A DNA stretch of 64,000 nt, taken from positions 62,001 to 126,000 of the forward strand of contig NZ_MJAO01000014.1 in the NCBI RefSeq assembly GCF_001902635.1. Reading direction: 5' to 3'. The notes beneath the pieces were generated by a model, which saw only the letters and a program-made list of their open reading frames with translations, had not been told where the DNA came from and made no database searches. The stretch comes from Serratia marcescens (GTDB taxonomy: Bacteria; Pseudomonadota; Gammaproteobacteria; Enterobacterales; Enterobacteriaceae). Below are positions 20,055-29,870 of the stretch, in pieces (the first letter of the stretch is position 1; each line of letters starts with the position of its first letter). A program made the position numbers and the translations under genes.

Positions 20055-21407
20055 ATGTTTACACCGGAACTTCTCTCCCCGGCCGGAACGCTGAAAAACA
20101 TGCGTTACGCCTTCGCCTATGGTGCCGATGCGGTTTACGCCGGCCAACCGCGCTACAGCCTGCGAGTGCGCAACAACGAGTTCAACCACGAGAATCTGGC
20201 GCAGGGCATCAATGAAGCTCATGCGCTGGGCAAAAAATTCTACGTGGTGGTGAACATCGCCCCGCACAACGCCAAGCTGAAAACCTTCCTGCGCGATCTG
20301 AAGCCGGTGGTCGACATGGGGCCGGACGCGCTGATCATGTCCGATCCCGGCCTGATCATGATGGTGCGTGAAGCCTTCCCGCAGATGGATATCCACCTGT
20401 CGGTGCAGGCGAACGCCGTTAACTGGGCGACGGTGAAGTTCTGGAAGCAAATGGGCCTGACCCGCGTGATCCTGTCGCGCGAACTGTCGCTGGAAGAGAT
20501 CGCCGAGATCCGCGCCGAAGTGCCGGACATGGAGCTGGAAATTTTCGTCCACGGCGCGCTGTGCATGGCCTACTCCGGCCGTTGCCTGCTGTCCGGCTAC
20601 ATCAACAAGCGCGATCCCAACCAAGGCACCTGCACCAACGCCTGCCGCTGGCAGTACAAAGCGGAGGAAGGTAAAGAGGACGATACCGGCAATATCGTGC
20701 ACCAGCACGAGCCGATCCCGGTGCAAACCGTCGAGCCGACGCTGGGCATCGGCGCACCGACCGACAAGGTGTTCATGCTGTCTGAAGCGCAAAAGCCAGG
20801 CGAATATATGAGCGCCTTCGAGGACGAGCACGGCACCTATATCATGAATTCCAAGGATCTGCGCGCCATCCAGCACGTCGAGCGCCTGACGCAGCTCGGC
20901 GTGCATTCGTTGAAGATCGAAGGCCGCACCAAGTCCTTCTACTACTGTGCGCGCACCGCGCAGGTCTACCGCCGCGCCATCGACGACGCCGTCGCCGGCA
21001 AGCCGTTCGATCCGACCCTGCTCACCACGCTGGAAGGCCTGGCGCACCGCGGTTACACCGAGGGCTTCCTGCGCCGCCACGTACACGAAGCGCAGCAGAA
21101 TTACGAGTACGGTTCGTCGCTCTCCGAGCGCCAGCAGTTCGTCGGCGAATTCACCGGCGTGCGCCGTGACGGTTGGGCGGAAGTCGACGTGAAGAATAAG
21201 TTCGCGCTCGGCGACAGCGTGGAGATGATGACGCCAGGCGGCAACGTGCTGTTCACCCTCGAAAGCATGCAAAATAAAAAAGGCGAACCGATTGAAGTGG
21301 CGCCGGGCAACGGCCATATCGTTTATTTACCGATCCCGCAGGATATCGATCTCAATTATGCTTTGCTGATCCGCAATTTGACGGAAGAAAATAGCGCCGG
21401 GGCGTAA
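20055..21407 (+). CDS. trhP: Prephenate-dependent tRNA uridine(34) hydroxylase TrhP (YegQ)
   Basis: 450 residues, peptidase-U32-like family. E. coli TrhP takes part in hydroxylating U34 of tRNA on the way to 5-(carboxymethoxy)uridine. Visible: TPELLSPAGTLKNMRYAFAYGADAVY at the N-terminus (a split match), VHGALCMAYSGRCLLSGY near 175 and a cysteine-rich GTCTNACRWQY near 200 that could carry an iron-sulfur cluster. No classical protease active site. Followed by cyaR, as in E. coli. Confidence 0.9.
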   Translation: MFTPELLSPAGTLKNMRYAFAYGADAVYAGQPRYSLRVRNNEFNHENLAQGINEAHALGKKFYVVVNIAPHNAKLKTFLRDLKPVVDMGPDALIMSDPGLIMMVREAFPQMDIHLSVQANAVNWATVKFWKQMGLTRVILSRELSLEEIAEIRAEVPDMELEIFVHGALCMAYSGRCLLSGYINKRDPNQGTCTNACRWQYKAEEGKEDDTGNIVHQHEPIPVQTVEPTLGIGAPTDKVFMLSEAQKPGEYMSAFEDEHGTYIMNSKDLRAIQHVERLTQLGVHSLKIEGRTKSFYYCARTAQVYRRAIDDAVAGKPFDPTLLTTLEGLAHRGYTEGFLRRHVHEAQQNYEYGSSLSERQQFVGEFTGVRRDGWAEVDVKNKFALGDSVEMMTPGGNVLFTLESMQNKKGEPIEVAPGNGHIVYLPIPQDIDLNYALLIRNLTEENSAGA

Positions 21408-21447
21408 AAACGAATCGCCGTCATTCGGCGGCGATTTTTAGCAAATA

Positions 21448-21463
21448 TTAGAATTGGATCACA
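21448..21463 (+). promoter_or_regulatory. CRP site for cyaR
   Basis: TTAGA-ATTGGA-TCACA fits the CRP pattern TGTGA-N6-TCACA with a perfect right half. Its centre (21455.5) is 41.5 bases from a start near 21497, the class II position, and TACTAT at 21485-21490 gives the -10. E. coli cyaR is CRP-activated. Confidence 0.65.
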
Positions 21464-21493
21464 TCAATGTGTTCGCAGCTTGGTTACTATCAC

Positions 21494-21586
21494 GCTGCTT
21501 AAAACGAACAACGAAAATACTTGCATAGCAATACTAGGAACCACCTCCTTAGCCGGCCCAATCTCCCTTGGGCTGGCTTTTTCTTT
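21494..21586 (+). ncRNA. cyaR: CyaR (RyeE) small regulatory RNA
   Basis: Hfq-dependent small RNA that represses ompX, luxS, nadE and yqaE mRNAs in E. coli. The seed AGGAACCACCTCCTTAGCC is identical to the E. coli core, and the terminator stem AGCCGGCCCA / TGGGCTGGCT (21551-21580) followed by TTTTTCTTT keeps the shape with compensatory changes. It begins GCTGCTTAAAACG, like E. coli GCTGAAAAACATAA. Location downstream of trhP and an upstream CRP site agree. The 5' end is inferred from promoter spacing (plus or minus 4). Confidence 0.9.
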
Positions 21587-21872
21587 ATGGGGCCGGCCTG
21601 CTTTCATCCGCGTGCCTATTTCCATAACTTTCTCCCGTTATCCGTTTTAATAAAAATAATAACGTCGCATCGATATATAAATAACGCTACTGCGATTCAT
21701 CCCCCATTAAAAGCCCGCTTCTCTCTGGGTAAAATTCAGATAAATTCCCTATACCGTCATATTCACTGCGCAATGGGAAATAACCGAAATTAGCTGAATA
21801 TTCTGATGGTCTGCCGGCGGCGGCTGGTTTATCTTGAGGTTTTATTGGTTTTCCGCCGGAGGATTATCGGCA

Positions 21873-22778
21873 ATGCCTAAACACCCGCATGCACCCGCTC
21901 TGCTTATTATCAACGGCAAGGGCGCCGGCAACGAAGAGCTGCGCCTGGCGGTCAAACAGTTGCGCAAAGAGCAGATTACGTTGCACGTGCGCGTCACCTG
22001 GGAGCACGGCGACGCCGAACGCTACGTCGCTGAAGCCGCTCAGCTCGGCGTCGGCACCGTTGTCGCCGGCGGCGGCGACGGCACCATCAACGAAGTGGCC
22101 GCCGCGTTGGTGCAATTGCCAGCGCACAGCCGACCGGTGCTGGGCATTTTGCCGCTCGGCACCGCCAACGACTTCGCCGTGGCCTGCAATATTCCTTCGT
22201 CGCCGGAACAGGCGCTGCAGTTGGCGATTAAGGGCCGCTCGGTGCCGATCGATCTGGCGAAGGTCAACGGCAAGCGCTACTTCATCAACATGGCCACCGG
22301 CGGCTTCGGCACCCGCATCACCACCGAAACGCCGGAAAAACTGAAAGCGGCGCTGGGCGGCGTCTCCTACTTTGTTCACGGTTTACTGCGCATGGATACG
22401 CTGCAGGCCGACCGTTGCGAAATACGCGGGCCGGACTTCCGCTGGGCCGGTGAGGCGCTGGTGATCGGCATCGGCAACGGCAAGCAGGCCGGCGGCGGCC
22501 AGGAACTGTGCCCCAGTGCGTTGATCAACGACGGCCTGCTGCAACTGCGCCTGCTGATCGCCGATGAGCTGCTGCCGGCGCTGGTCGCCGCCCTGTTCAA
22601 TGACGAAGAGAGCAACAGCATCCTCAGCGCGGCACTGCCGTGGCTGGAGATCGACGCGCCGCACGAGATGACCTTCAACCTCGACGGCGAGCCGCTAAAA
22701 GGCCGCCATTTTCGCATCGAAGTCTTGCCGCAGGCCATCGAATGCCGCCTGCCGCCTCACTGCGCCCTGCTGGGCTGA
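21873..22778 (+). CDS. yegS: Lipid kinase YegS
   Basis: 301 residues from ATG 21873, chosen for the GGAGG ahead of it and because E. coli YegS begins the same way; an earlier in-frame ATG lacks support. Diacylglycerol-kinase-like fold: nucleotide-binding [16 protein letters not shown] (about 60-76), [12 protein letters not shown] (about 90-101), [20 protein letters not shown] and C-terminal FNLDGEPL. Family members phosphorylate lipids such as phosphatidylglycerol; the physiological substrate is uncertain. It reads alone after cyaR. Confidence 0.92.
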   Translation: MPKHPHAPALLIINGKGAGNEELRLAVKQLRKEQITLHVRVTWEHGDAERYVAEAAQLGVGTVVAGGGDGTINEVAAALVQLPAHSRPVLGILPLGTANDFAVACNIPSSPEQALQLAIKGRSVPIDLAKVNGKRYFINMATGGFGTRITTETPEKLKAALGGVSYFVHGLLRMDTLQADRCEIRGPDFRWAGEALVIGIGNGKQAGGGQELCPSALINDGLLQLRLLIADELLPALVAALFNDEESNSILSAALPWLEIDAPHEMTFNLDGEPLKGRHFRIEVLPQAIECRLPPHCALLG

Positions 22779-22877
22779 CCTTGCCGGGCGCAGCCTCTGC
22801 GCTCCGTCTTGCTTCTCCCGATATCCCGACGGAACAGCGACGGGTTCGAGATCGAATAATCAACCGCTTAGCGCGCC

Positions 22878-22893
22878 GGGGGCGATCGCCCCC
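22878..22893. repeat. Perfect 16-base palindrome
   Basis: GGGGGCGATCGCCCCC, a perfect inverted repeat about 100 bases after the yegS stop. No T-run follows, so it is not a normal terminator. It contains a Dam GATC site at its centre. The other 270 bases between yegS and fbaB must hold the fbaB promoter, which I could not define. Confidence 0.5.
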
Positions 22894-23064
22894 GCGTATT
22901 TGGCTACGTAAATGGCATTTCCTCTCAATCGCATCTATTGTTTCTCCTTGCCGGATCAAGTTCGGTAGTATCGCTTTACAGCTTCAATCACCGCTTTTTA
23001 CTGCGCCGGTGGTCAAAATACCTTGCATTACCGGTGTATGAAGAAGCTTAATCGGGAGTGAATC

Positions 23065-24114
23065 ATGACTGATATTGTGCAGTTGCTAGGAAAGGAAGCG
23101 GAAGATCTGCTGCAACACCGCTGTACCACTATCCCCGCCGAGAATCTCTACCTGCCGGGCGCCGACTTCGTCGACCGCGTAATGATCGATAACAACCGAC
23201 CCAACAGCGTGCTGCGTTCGATGCAAACCCTGTTCAACCACGGCCGCCTGGCCGGCACCGGCTACCTGTCTATTCTGCCGGTCGATCAGGGCATCGAGCA
23301 CTCCGCCGCCGCCTCGTTCGCCGCCAACCCGCTGTATTTCGATCCGAAGAACATCGTCGAACTGGCGATTGAAGCCGGCTGTAACTGCGTCGCCTCCACC
23401 TACGGTGTGCTGGCGGCAGTATCGCGCCGTTATGCGCACAAGATCCCGTTCCTGGTCAAAATCAACCACAACGAAACGTTGAGCTACCCGACCCAGTACG
23501 ACCAGACCCTGTACGCCAGCGTCGAGCAGGCGTTCAACATGGGTGCGGTGGCGGTCGGCGCCACCATTTACTTCGGCTCCGAGCAGTCGCGCCGCCAGAT
23601 TGAAGAGATCTCGATCGCCTTCGAGCGCGCACATGAGTTGGGCATGGTCACCGTACTGTGGGCCTATCTGCGCAACCCGGCGTTCAACAAGGACGGCGTG
23701 GACTACCACTCCAGCGCCGATCTGACCGGCCAGGCCAACCACATCGCCGCCACCATCGGTGCCGACATCGTCAAACAGAAGATGGCGGAAAACAACGGTG
23801 GCTACCGCGCGGTAAAATTCGGCTACACCGATGACCGCGTCTATAACAAGCTGACCACCGATCACCCGATCGATCTGGTGCGCTACCAGCTGGCCAACTG
23901 CTACATGGGCCGCGCCGGCCTGATCAACTCCGGCGGCGCCGCCGGTGAGAACGATCTGCAGGAATCGGTGCGCACCGCGGTGATCAACAAACGCGCCGGC
24001 GGCATGGGCCTGATCCTGGGGCGCAAAGCGTTCAAGAAATCGATGAAAGACGGCGTGGCACTGATCAACGCCGTGCAAGACACCTATCTGGACAAGAAGG
24101 TCACCATCGCCTGA
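23065..24114 (+). CDS. fbaB: Class I fructose-bisphosphate aldolase FbaB
   Basis: 349 residues, DhnA-type class I aldolase cleaving fructose-1,6-bisphosphate into DHAP and glyceraldehyde-3-phosphate through a Schiff-base lysine. Nearly collinear with E. coli Fba[65 protein letters not shown] (carrying the Schiff-base lysine region) and [21 protein letters not shown] precedes the start. A monocistronic unit with its own terminator. Confidence 0.95.
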   Translation: MTDIVQLLGKEAEDLLQHRCTTIPAENLYLPGADFVDRVMIDNNRPNSVLRSMQTLFNHGRLAGTGYLSILPVDQGIEHSAAASFAANPLYFDPKNIVELAIEAGCNCVASTYGVLAAVSRRYAHKIPFLVKINHNETLSYPTQYDQTLYASVEQAFNMGAVAVGATIYFGSEQSRRQIEEISIAFERAHELGMVTVLWAYLRNPAFNKDGVDYHSSADLTGQANHIAATIGADIVKQKMAENNGGYRAVKFGYTDDRVYNKLTTDHPIDLVRYQLANCYMGRAGLINSGGAAGENDLQESVRTAVINKRAGGMGLILGRKAFKKSMKDGVALINAVQDTYLDKKVTIA

Positions 24115-24134
24115 TGTGACAGACCGCTTGTCGC

Positions 24135-24158
24135 AAGCCCGGTTCGCCGGGCTTTTTT
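24135..24158 (+). terminator. Intrinsic terminator after fbaB
   Basis: AAGCCCGG-TTCG-CCGGGCTT hairpin with TTCG tetraloop followed by TTTT, 20 bases after the fbaB stop. Confidence 0.92.
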
Positions 24159-24241
24159 GTGCCCGTTCCCCCAGTTCTGAGACACCGCCCTTCTCTTTCT
24201 TTCATTTTAAACTTTCAAAATAAAATATTTATCTTTCAAAC

Positions 24242-24897
<656 letters not shown>

Positions 24898-24912
24898 TTC
24901 ATGGAGTGCAGC

Positions 24913-25890
24913 ATGAGTGCTTATATCCGTATTGAAAAAGGCGCCAGCGGCTGGGGCGGCCCCCTGGAGCTGCCGATCGAACCCGGCAAGAAAGTGGTGT
25001 ATATCACCGCCGGCACCCGGCCTTCCATTGTCGATCGCCTCAGCGAATTGACCGGCTGGCCGGCCGTCGACGGTTTCAAAGAGGGCGAGCCGCCGGCGGA
25101 AGAGATCGGCGTGGCGGTGATCGACTGCGGCGGCACCCTGCGCTGCGGCCTGTACCCGAAGCGCCGCATTCCGACGGTCAACATCCACGCCACCGGCCAG
25201 TCCGGCCCGCTGGCGCAGTTTATCCTCGAAGACATCTATGTCTCCGGCGTGCGCGACCACAATATCAGCCGGATTGAAGCGGCAGAGCGCCAACCCGCCG
25301 TCGCCGAAACGCCGCCCAAGGCGCGCGACTACGACACCAGCAAGAAGATCACCGAGCAAAGCGACGGGCTGCTGGCGAAGGTCGGCATGGGCATGGGATC
25401 GGTGGTGGCGGTGTTCTTCCAGGCCGGGCGCGACACCATCGACACCGTGCTGAAGACCATCCTGCCGTTTATGGCGTTCGTCTCGGCGCTGATCGGCATC
25501 ATCATGGCCTCCGGCCTCGGGGACTTTATCGCCCATGGCCTGACGCCGCTGGCCAACAGCCCGATCGGCCTGGTGACGCTGGCGCTGATCTGCTCGTTCC
25601 CGCTGCTGTCGCCGTTCCTCGGCCCCGGCGCGGTCATCGCCCAGGTGATCGGCGTATTGGTCGGGGTGCAGATCGGCCTCGGCCATATTCCGCCGCAGCT
25701 GGCGCTGCCCGCGCTGTTCGCCATCAACGCGCAGGCCGCCTGCGACTTCATTCCGGTTGGCCTGTCGCTGGCGGAAGCCAAGCAGGACACCGTGCGGGTC
25801 GGCGTGCCCTCGGTGCTGGTCGGCCGCTTCCTGACCGGCGCGCCAACGGTCCTGATCGCCTGGGCCGCCTCGGCCTTCATTTATCAATAG
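24913..25890 (+). CDS. srlE: PTS glucitol/sorbitol transporter subunit IIB/IIC2, SrlE
   Basis: 325 residues from ATG 24913 (GGAG nine bases before). The N-terminal cytoplasmic IIB domain contains [19 protein letters not shown], whose first cysteine is the expected phospho-site; the C-terminal half (about 165-325) is membrane-embedded ([20 protein letters not shown]). Linked by [19 protein letters not shown] as in E. coli SrlE. It passes phosphate from SrlB to incoming sorbitol. Confidence 0.95.
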   Translation: MSAYIRIEKGASGWGGPLELPIEPGKKVVYITAGTRPSIVDRLSELTGWPAVDGFKEGEPPAEEIGVAVIDCGGTLRCGLYPKRRIPTVNIHATGQSGPLAQFILEDIYVSGVRDHNISRIEAAERQPAVAETPPKARDYDTSKKITEQSDGLLAKVGMGMGSVVAVFFQAGRDTIDTVLKTILPFMAFVSALIGIIMASGLGDFIAHGLTPLANSPIGLVTLALICSFPLLSPFLGPGAVIAQVIGVLVGVQIGLGHIPPQLALPALFAINAQAACDFIPVGLSLAEAKQDTVRVGVPSVLVGRFLTGAPTVLIAWAASAFIYQ

Positions 25891-25912
25891 CTTGCTGTTC
25901 AGGGAGACGTTC

Positions 25913-26275
25913 ATGCACACCATTTTTCACACCACTATCACACAGATCGGCGGCAGCGCCCGCGACGCGTTGCTGGACAACATGCTGATCACCTTCCGTG
26001 AAGGCGCGCCGGCGGATATCGAAGAGTTCTGCTTTATCCACCGCCACGGTGCGACCGCCGGCGAGCTACAGGTCGGCGGCGTGATGGAGTTGGCGCAGCA
26101 GCGTTACGCCATCACCGCCGTCGGCAGCGTCGCCACGCAGAATCTGCGCGAACTGGGCCACATTACCGTGCGCTTCGACGGCGAAGCCGAAGCCGAATTC
26201 CCCGGCTCGATCCACGTATCCGGCCCGACGCCGGCCGATATCCCATTGGGCAGCACGCTGTCATTTATCGCATAA
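25913..26275 (+). CDS. srlB: PTS glucitol/sorbitol transporter subunit IIA, SrlB
   Basis: 120 residues from ATG 25913 (AGGGAGA before it). Soluble IIA component; the histidine in FCFIHRHGATAGEL is the expected site phosphorylated by HPr. Short beta-rich protein of the usual family length. Lies between srlE and srlD with short gaps, as in E. coli. Confidence 0.93.
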   Translation: MHTIFHTTITQIGGSARDALLDNMLITFREGAPADIEEFCFIHRHGATAGELQVGGVMELAQQRYAITAVGSVATQNLRELGHITVRFDGEAEAEFPGSIHVSGPTPADIPLGSTLSFIA

Positions 26276-26285
26276 GGAGTAGACC

Positions 26286-27065
26286 ATGTCTGAAGTAGCT
26301 GTAGTGATTGGCGGTGGCCAAACGTTAGGCGCCTTTTTGTCCCACGGGCTGGCGCAGGCCGGTTATCGGGTGGCGGTGGCCGATCTGAACGCCGGCAATG
26401 CCAATCAGGTGGCACAGCAGATCAACGAGGAGCACGGCGCAGGCAGCGCCTGCGGTTTTCAGGCCGACGCCACCGACGAGCAGAGCGTGATCGCGCTGGC
26501 GGCGGCGGTTGACCGGGCGTTCGGCCAGGCCAACCTGCTGGTGTACAGCGCCGGTATCGCCAAGGCGGCGCCGATTACCGATTTCCCGCTGGGCGACTTC
26601 GACCGCTCGCTACAGGTGAACCTGGTGGGCTATTTCCTCTGCGCCCGCGAGTTCTCGCGCCTGATGATCCGCGACGGCATCGCCGGGCGCATCATTCAGA
26701 TCAACTCCAAGTCCGGCAAGGTCGGCAGCAAGCACAACTCCGGCTACAGCGCCGCCAAGTTCGGCGGCGTGGGGCTGACGCAGTCGCTGGCGCTCGATCT
26801 GGCGGAGTATGGCATTACCGTGCATTCGCTGATGCTCGGCAACCTGCTGAAGTCGCCGATGTTCCAGTCGCTGCTGCCGCAGTACGCGCAAAAACTGGGC
26901 ATTGCGCCGGATCAGGTAGAGCAGTACTACATCGACAAAGTGCCGCTGAAGCGCGGTTGCGACTACCAGGACGTGCTGAACACCCTGCTGTTCTACGCCA
27001 GCGATAAGGCCTCTTACTGCACCGGCCAATCGATCAACATCACCGGCGGCCAGGTGATGTTCTGA
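26286..27065 (+). CDS. srlD: Sorbitol-6-phosphate 2-dehydrogenase SrlD
   Basis: 259 residues, short-chain dehydrogenase oxidising sorbitol-6-phosphate to fructose-6-phosphate with NAD. Nucleotide motif VVIGGGQTLGAFLSHGLA, catalytic serine in IIQINSKSGKV and YSAAK active-site pair (about 155-159). Almost identical in pattern to E. coli SrlD through GQSINITGGQVMF. It connects sorbitol uptake to glycolysis. TAAGGAG precedes the start. Confidence 0.95.
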   Translation: MSEVAVVIGGGQTLGAFLSHGLAQAGYRVAVADLNAGNANQVAQQINEEHGAGSACGFQADATDEQSVIALAAAVDRAFGQANLLVYSAGIAKAAPITDFPLGDFDRSLQVNLVGYFLCAREFSRLMIRDGIAGRIIQINSKSGKVGSKHNSGYSAAKFGGVGLTQSLALDLAEYGITVHSLMLGNLLKSPMFQSLLPQYAQKLGIAPDQVEQYYIDKVPLKRGCDYQDVLNTLLFYASDKASYCTGQSINITGGQVMF

Positions 27066-27076
27066 CGCCATCGACG

Positions 27077-27098
27077 CCCCCTTCCGCAGAAGGGGGCC
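27077..27098 (+). promoter_or_regulatory. Intercistronic hairpin between srlD and srlM
   Basis: GCCCCCTT-CCGCAG-AAGGGGGC, a strong stem-loop with no T-run, directly before the srlM ribosome site (AAGGAG at 27101). It probably lowers expression of the regulators relative to srlAEBD or protects the upstream mRNA from 3' decay. This is inference from position. Confidence 0.55.
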
Positions 27099-27111
27099 TA
27101 AGGAGCCCCCC

Positions 27112-27468
27112 ATGACACAAGCCCTGATTGCCTTCGCATTGCTGGCCTGGCTGCTGCAAATCGCCTTCGGCTGGTGGCAACTGCAGCGCTTCAACCGCGC
27201 CTTCGACGGCCTGTGCCGGCTGGGTGCCGTCGGCGTCGGCCGTTCCGGCGGCCGTTTCCGCCCGCGGGTGGTGCTGGCGCTGGCCTTCGACGCCGATCGG
27301 CGGGTGTGCGGCAGCCTGTTGCTGCGCGGCCTGACCGTTTTCGCCCGGCCCCACCCACTGCCTCGATTGCACGGTTTGCATCAGCGGGATTTGCGCCCGG
27401 ATGTGATCTTCCCCGAGGATCGCGCATGCCAGTCTGCACTATCGTTAGCGATTGAACCCAAATCGTGA
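27112..27468 (+). CDS. srlM: Glucitol operon activator GutM/SrlM
   Basis: 118 residues. N-terminal hydrophobic segment ALIAFALLAWLLQIAFGWW, then LQRFNRAFDGL and VGVGRSGGRFRPRVVLALAFD, which are typical of GutM. Known in E. coli as the activator of the srl operon, acting against SrlR. Placed between srlD and srlR as expected. Confidence 0.88.
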   Translation: MTQALIAFALLAWLLQIAFGWWQLQRFNRAFDGLCRLGAVGVGRSGGRFRPRVVLALAFDADRRVCGSLLLRGLTVFARPHPLPRLHGLHQRDLRPDVIFPEDRACQSALSLAIEPKS

Positions 27469-27551
27469 TATTTTCACATTAAAAGACATTACCTTTCATA
27501 GTGAATTATTCAGCGAGGGGAAATGCCCAACTCTTGTGAACGGGAATCGCG

Positions 27552-28325
27552 ATGAAACCAAAGCAGCGGCAGGCCGCTATCCTTGAATATCTGCAGCGGC
27601 ATGGCAAAACGGCGGTAGACGCCCTGGCCGAGCATTTCTCCACCACCGGCACCACCATCCGCAAGGATCTCACCCTGCTGGAAGAAGAAGGCGAGGTGAT
27701 CCGCACCTACGGCGGCGTGGTGCTCAGCCGTGACGACGGCGATCAGCCGATCGACCGCAAAACCCATATCAACACCGAGAAAAAACGCCGCATCGCCAGC
27801 GCCGCCGTGGCGCTGATCGCCGACGGCGACTCGCTGATCTTCGACGCCGGCAGCACGGTGCTGCAGATGGTGCCGCACCTGGCACAGTTCAATAACATCA
27901 CGGTGATGACCAACAGCCTGACCATCGTCAACGCGCTGGTGGAGCTGGACAACGATCAGACCATCCTGATGCCTGGCGGCACCTACCGCAAGAAATCGGC
28001 CTCGTTCCACGGCAGCCTGGCGGAATCGGCGTTTCAGCAGTTCAGCTTCGACAAACTGTTTATCGGCGCGGACGGCGTCGATCTCAACGCCGGCGTCACC
28101 ACGTTCAACGAAGTGCACAACGTCAGCAAAGCGATGTGCGAAGCCGCCGGCCGCATTATCCTGTTGGTGGACTCCTCAAAATTCGGCCGCAAGAGCCCTA
28201 ACGTGGTGTGCGAACTCAGCGCCGTCGACACGCTGATCACCGACAAAGACATCAACCCCGATTACCTCGCCGCCCTGCAGGCGAAAGGCATCAATACCAT
28301 TCTGGTAGGAGACCCCGATGAGTAA
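27552..28325 (+). CDS. srlR: DeoR-family repressor SrlR (GutR)
   Basis: 257 residues. DeoR-type HTH at residues 4-55 ([20 protein letters not shown], then [14 protein letters not shown]) and a sugar-phosphate-binding domain with [24 protein letters not shown] and [18 protein letters not shown]. Represses the srl operon, presumably relieved by a sorbitol-pathway intermediate. The end overlaps gutQ by 8 bases, so the two are translationally coupled. Confidence 0.93.
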   Translation: MKPKQRQAAILEYLQRHGKTAVDALAEHFSTTGTTIRKDLTLLEEEGEVIRTYGGVVLSRDDGDQPIDRKTHINTEKKRRIASAAVALIADGDSLIFDAGSTVLQMVPHLAQFNNITVMTNSLTIVNALVELDNDQTILMPGGTYRKKSASFHGSLAESAFQQFSFDKLFIGADGVDLNAGVTTFNEVHNVSKAMCEAAGRIILLVDSSKFGRKSPNVVCELSAVDTLITDKDINPDYLAALQAKGINTILVGDPDE

Positions 28326-29289
28326 CGCCAACGCCCTGCTCGCCTTCGCCCGCGAAACGCTGGAGATCGAGCTGACCGAAGCGCAGCGCCTGCTGGCGCG
28401 CCTGGACGACAACTTCGTCTGCGCCTGCGAACTGCTGTTGAACTGCCGTGGCAAGGCGGTGATTTCCGGTATCGGCAAGTCCGGCCATATCGGCAAGAAA
28501 ATCGCCGCGTCGCTGGCCAGCACCGGCACACCGTCGTTCTTCGTTCACCCGGCGGAGGCACTGCACGGCGATCTCGGCATGATCGGCGCCGAGGACGTGG
28601 TGGTATTCATCTCCTATTCCGGCCGCGCCAAAGAGCTGGACCTGATCCTGCCGCTGCTGGCAGAGAACGGCATTCCGGTGATCGCCATCACAGGTGGCAA
28701 AGAGTCGCCGCTGGCGCTGGGCGCCGCCTGCGTGCTGGATATCGGCGTCGAGCGTGAAGCCTGCCCGATGGGGCTGGCGCCGACCTCCAGCGCGGTCAAC
28801 ACCCTGATGATGGGGGATGCGTTGGCGATGGCGCTGATGCGCCAACGCGGCTTCAACGCGGAGGACTTCGCCCGTTCGCATCCGGGCGGTAGCCTGGGCG
28901 CGCGCCTGTTGAACCGCGTGCATCACCTGATGCGCACCGGCGAGCGCCTGCCGCACGTCAGCGAAAGCGCCAACGTGATGGAAGCGATGCTGGAACTGAG
29001 CCGCACCGGGCTCGGGTTAGTGGCGGTCTGCGACGCGCAGCAGCGGGTGGTAGGCGTGTTTACCGACGGCGACCTGCGCCGCTGGCTGGTGAAGGGCAAT
29101 AGCCTGCAGGCTCCGCTCAGCCCGGCGATCACCCGCCCCGGCTATCGGCTGCCGGAGCAGTGGCGCGCCGGCGAGGCGCTGGAAGCGCTGCACGAACAGC
29201 ACATCAGCGCAGCCCCGGTGGTCGATATGGACGGCGTGCTGGTAGGGGCGCTCAACCTGCACGATCTGCATCAGGCCGGCATCGGCTGA
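28318..29289 (+). CDS. gutQ: Arabinose-5-phosphate isomerase GutQ
   Basis: 323 residues. SIS sugar isomerase domain ([20 protein letters not shown] near 50 and [13 protein letters not shown]) followed by two CBS domains (about 205-320). Interconverts ribulose-5-phosphate and arabinose-5-phosphate, a Kdo precursor; KdsD is the housekeeping paralogue. Its place at the end of the srl operon is conserved in enterobacteria. GTAGGAGA precedes the start inside srlR. Confidence 0.93.
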   Translation: MSNANALLAFARETLEIELTEAQRLLARLDDNFVCACELLLNCRGKAVISGIGKSGHIGKKIAASLASTGTPSFFVHPAEALHGDLGMIGAEDVVVFISYSGRAKELDLILPLLAENGIPVIAITGGKESPLALGAACVLDIGVEREACPMGLAPTSSAVNTLMMGDALAMALMRQRGFNAEDFARSHPGGSLGARLLNRVHHLMRTGERLPHVSESANVMEAMLELSRTGLGLVAVCDAQQRVVGVFTDGDLRRWLVKGNSLQAPLSPAITRPGYRLPEQWRAGEALEALHEQHISAAPVVDMDGVLVGALNLHDLHQAGIG

Positions 29290-29295
29290 TCAACG

Positions 29296-29322
29296 CAGGG
29301 GCGCCATCACCGGCGCCCCCTG
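29296..29322. terminator. Strong hairpin between convergent gutQ and ivy
   Basis: CAGGGGCGCC-atcac-C-GGCGCCCCCTG, a ten-base GC stem between two converging genes. There is no T-run on either strand, so it may slow polymerase in both directions without being a classical terminator. Confidence 0.45.
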
Positions 29323-29327
29323 GCGGA

Positions 29328-29786
29328 TTATTTCCAGTCGGGATTGTTCTCGAACTGCTGCTTCAGCAGCGCCTTCATGCCTTCATCCGGCTTGCCGAGC
29401 CACTGGTACTTGGCGTATTTCTTCGGATGATCGACGGCCTCCGGCCGGTCTTCCACCTCCACCCGCACGCCCCAGGCCTGGGATTTATCCGCGCTGAACG
29501 CCACGATCAAAAAATTATTGCCGCAGTCGTGCGGTTTGCACAGGTTGCCGACCAGATACTCTTTACCCTTCCAGCTCAGGTGCTGCGCCGGCGTGGAGGT
29601 GCCGACGCCCTTGCGCGCCCAGCCCGGCATCCGCGCCTGGCCTTTCACCATGTTTTGCCAGCTGGTCTGATACCCCGGCTGCTGAATCAAATCCGACGTG
29701 GTGACGATCTGCTGGGCAAAGCTGCCCGCGCTGAAGCTGAGCAGTGCGCCGAAAAGGGCGCAACGCAGCGCCTGGTGTCCCGTCAT
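29328..29786 (-). CDS. ivy: Periplasmic C-type lysozyme inhibitor, Ivy family
   Basis: 152 residues. Signal peptide of about 24 residues (ALFGALLSFSAGSFA, cleavage before QQ). The mature part carries the inhibitory CKPHDCGNNF loop, equal to CKPHDC of E. coli Ivy, plus MPGWARKG and ENNPDWK at the end. Ivy inserts this loop into the active site of vertebrate lysozyme and protects peptidoglycan. GGAGAAGG precedes the ATG. A single-gene unit between gutQ and thiD. Confidence 0.9.
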   Translation of the reverse strand: MTGHQALRCALFGALLSFSAGSFAQQIVTTSDLIQQPGYQTSWQNMVKGQARMPGWARKGVGTSTPAQHLSWKGKEYLVGNLCKPHDCGNNFLIVAFSADKSQAWGVRVEVEDRPEAVDHPKKYAKYQWLGKPDEGMKALLKQQFENNPDWK

Positions 29787-29870
29787 AATCCTTCTCCCTA
29801 GGTTGAATCAGGTTTCGCCCATAAAACCGGGCCCGAACAAGTCAGACCACGATGGCTACAAAAAGTTGGC

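Noticed and set aside
19843-20094. 83-codon frame upstream of trhP
   Set aside because: It lies across the ERIC repeat and runs into trhP in another frame; no ribosome site.
21521-21793. 90-codon frame across the cyaR locus
   Set aside because: It starts inside the small RNA and passes through its terminator.
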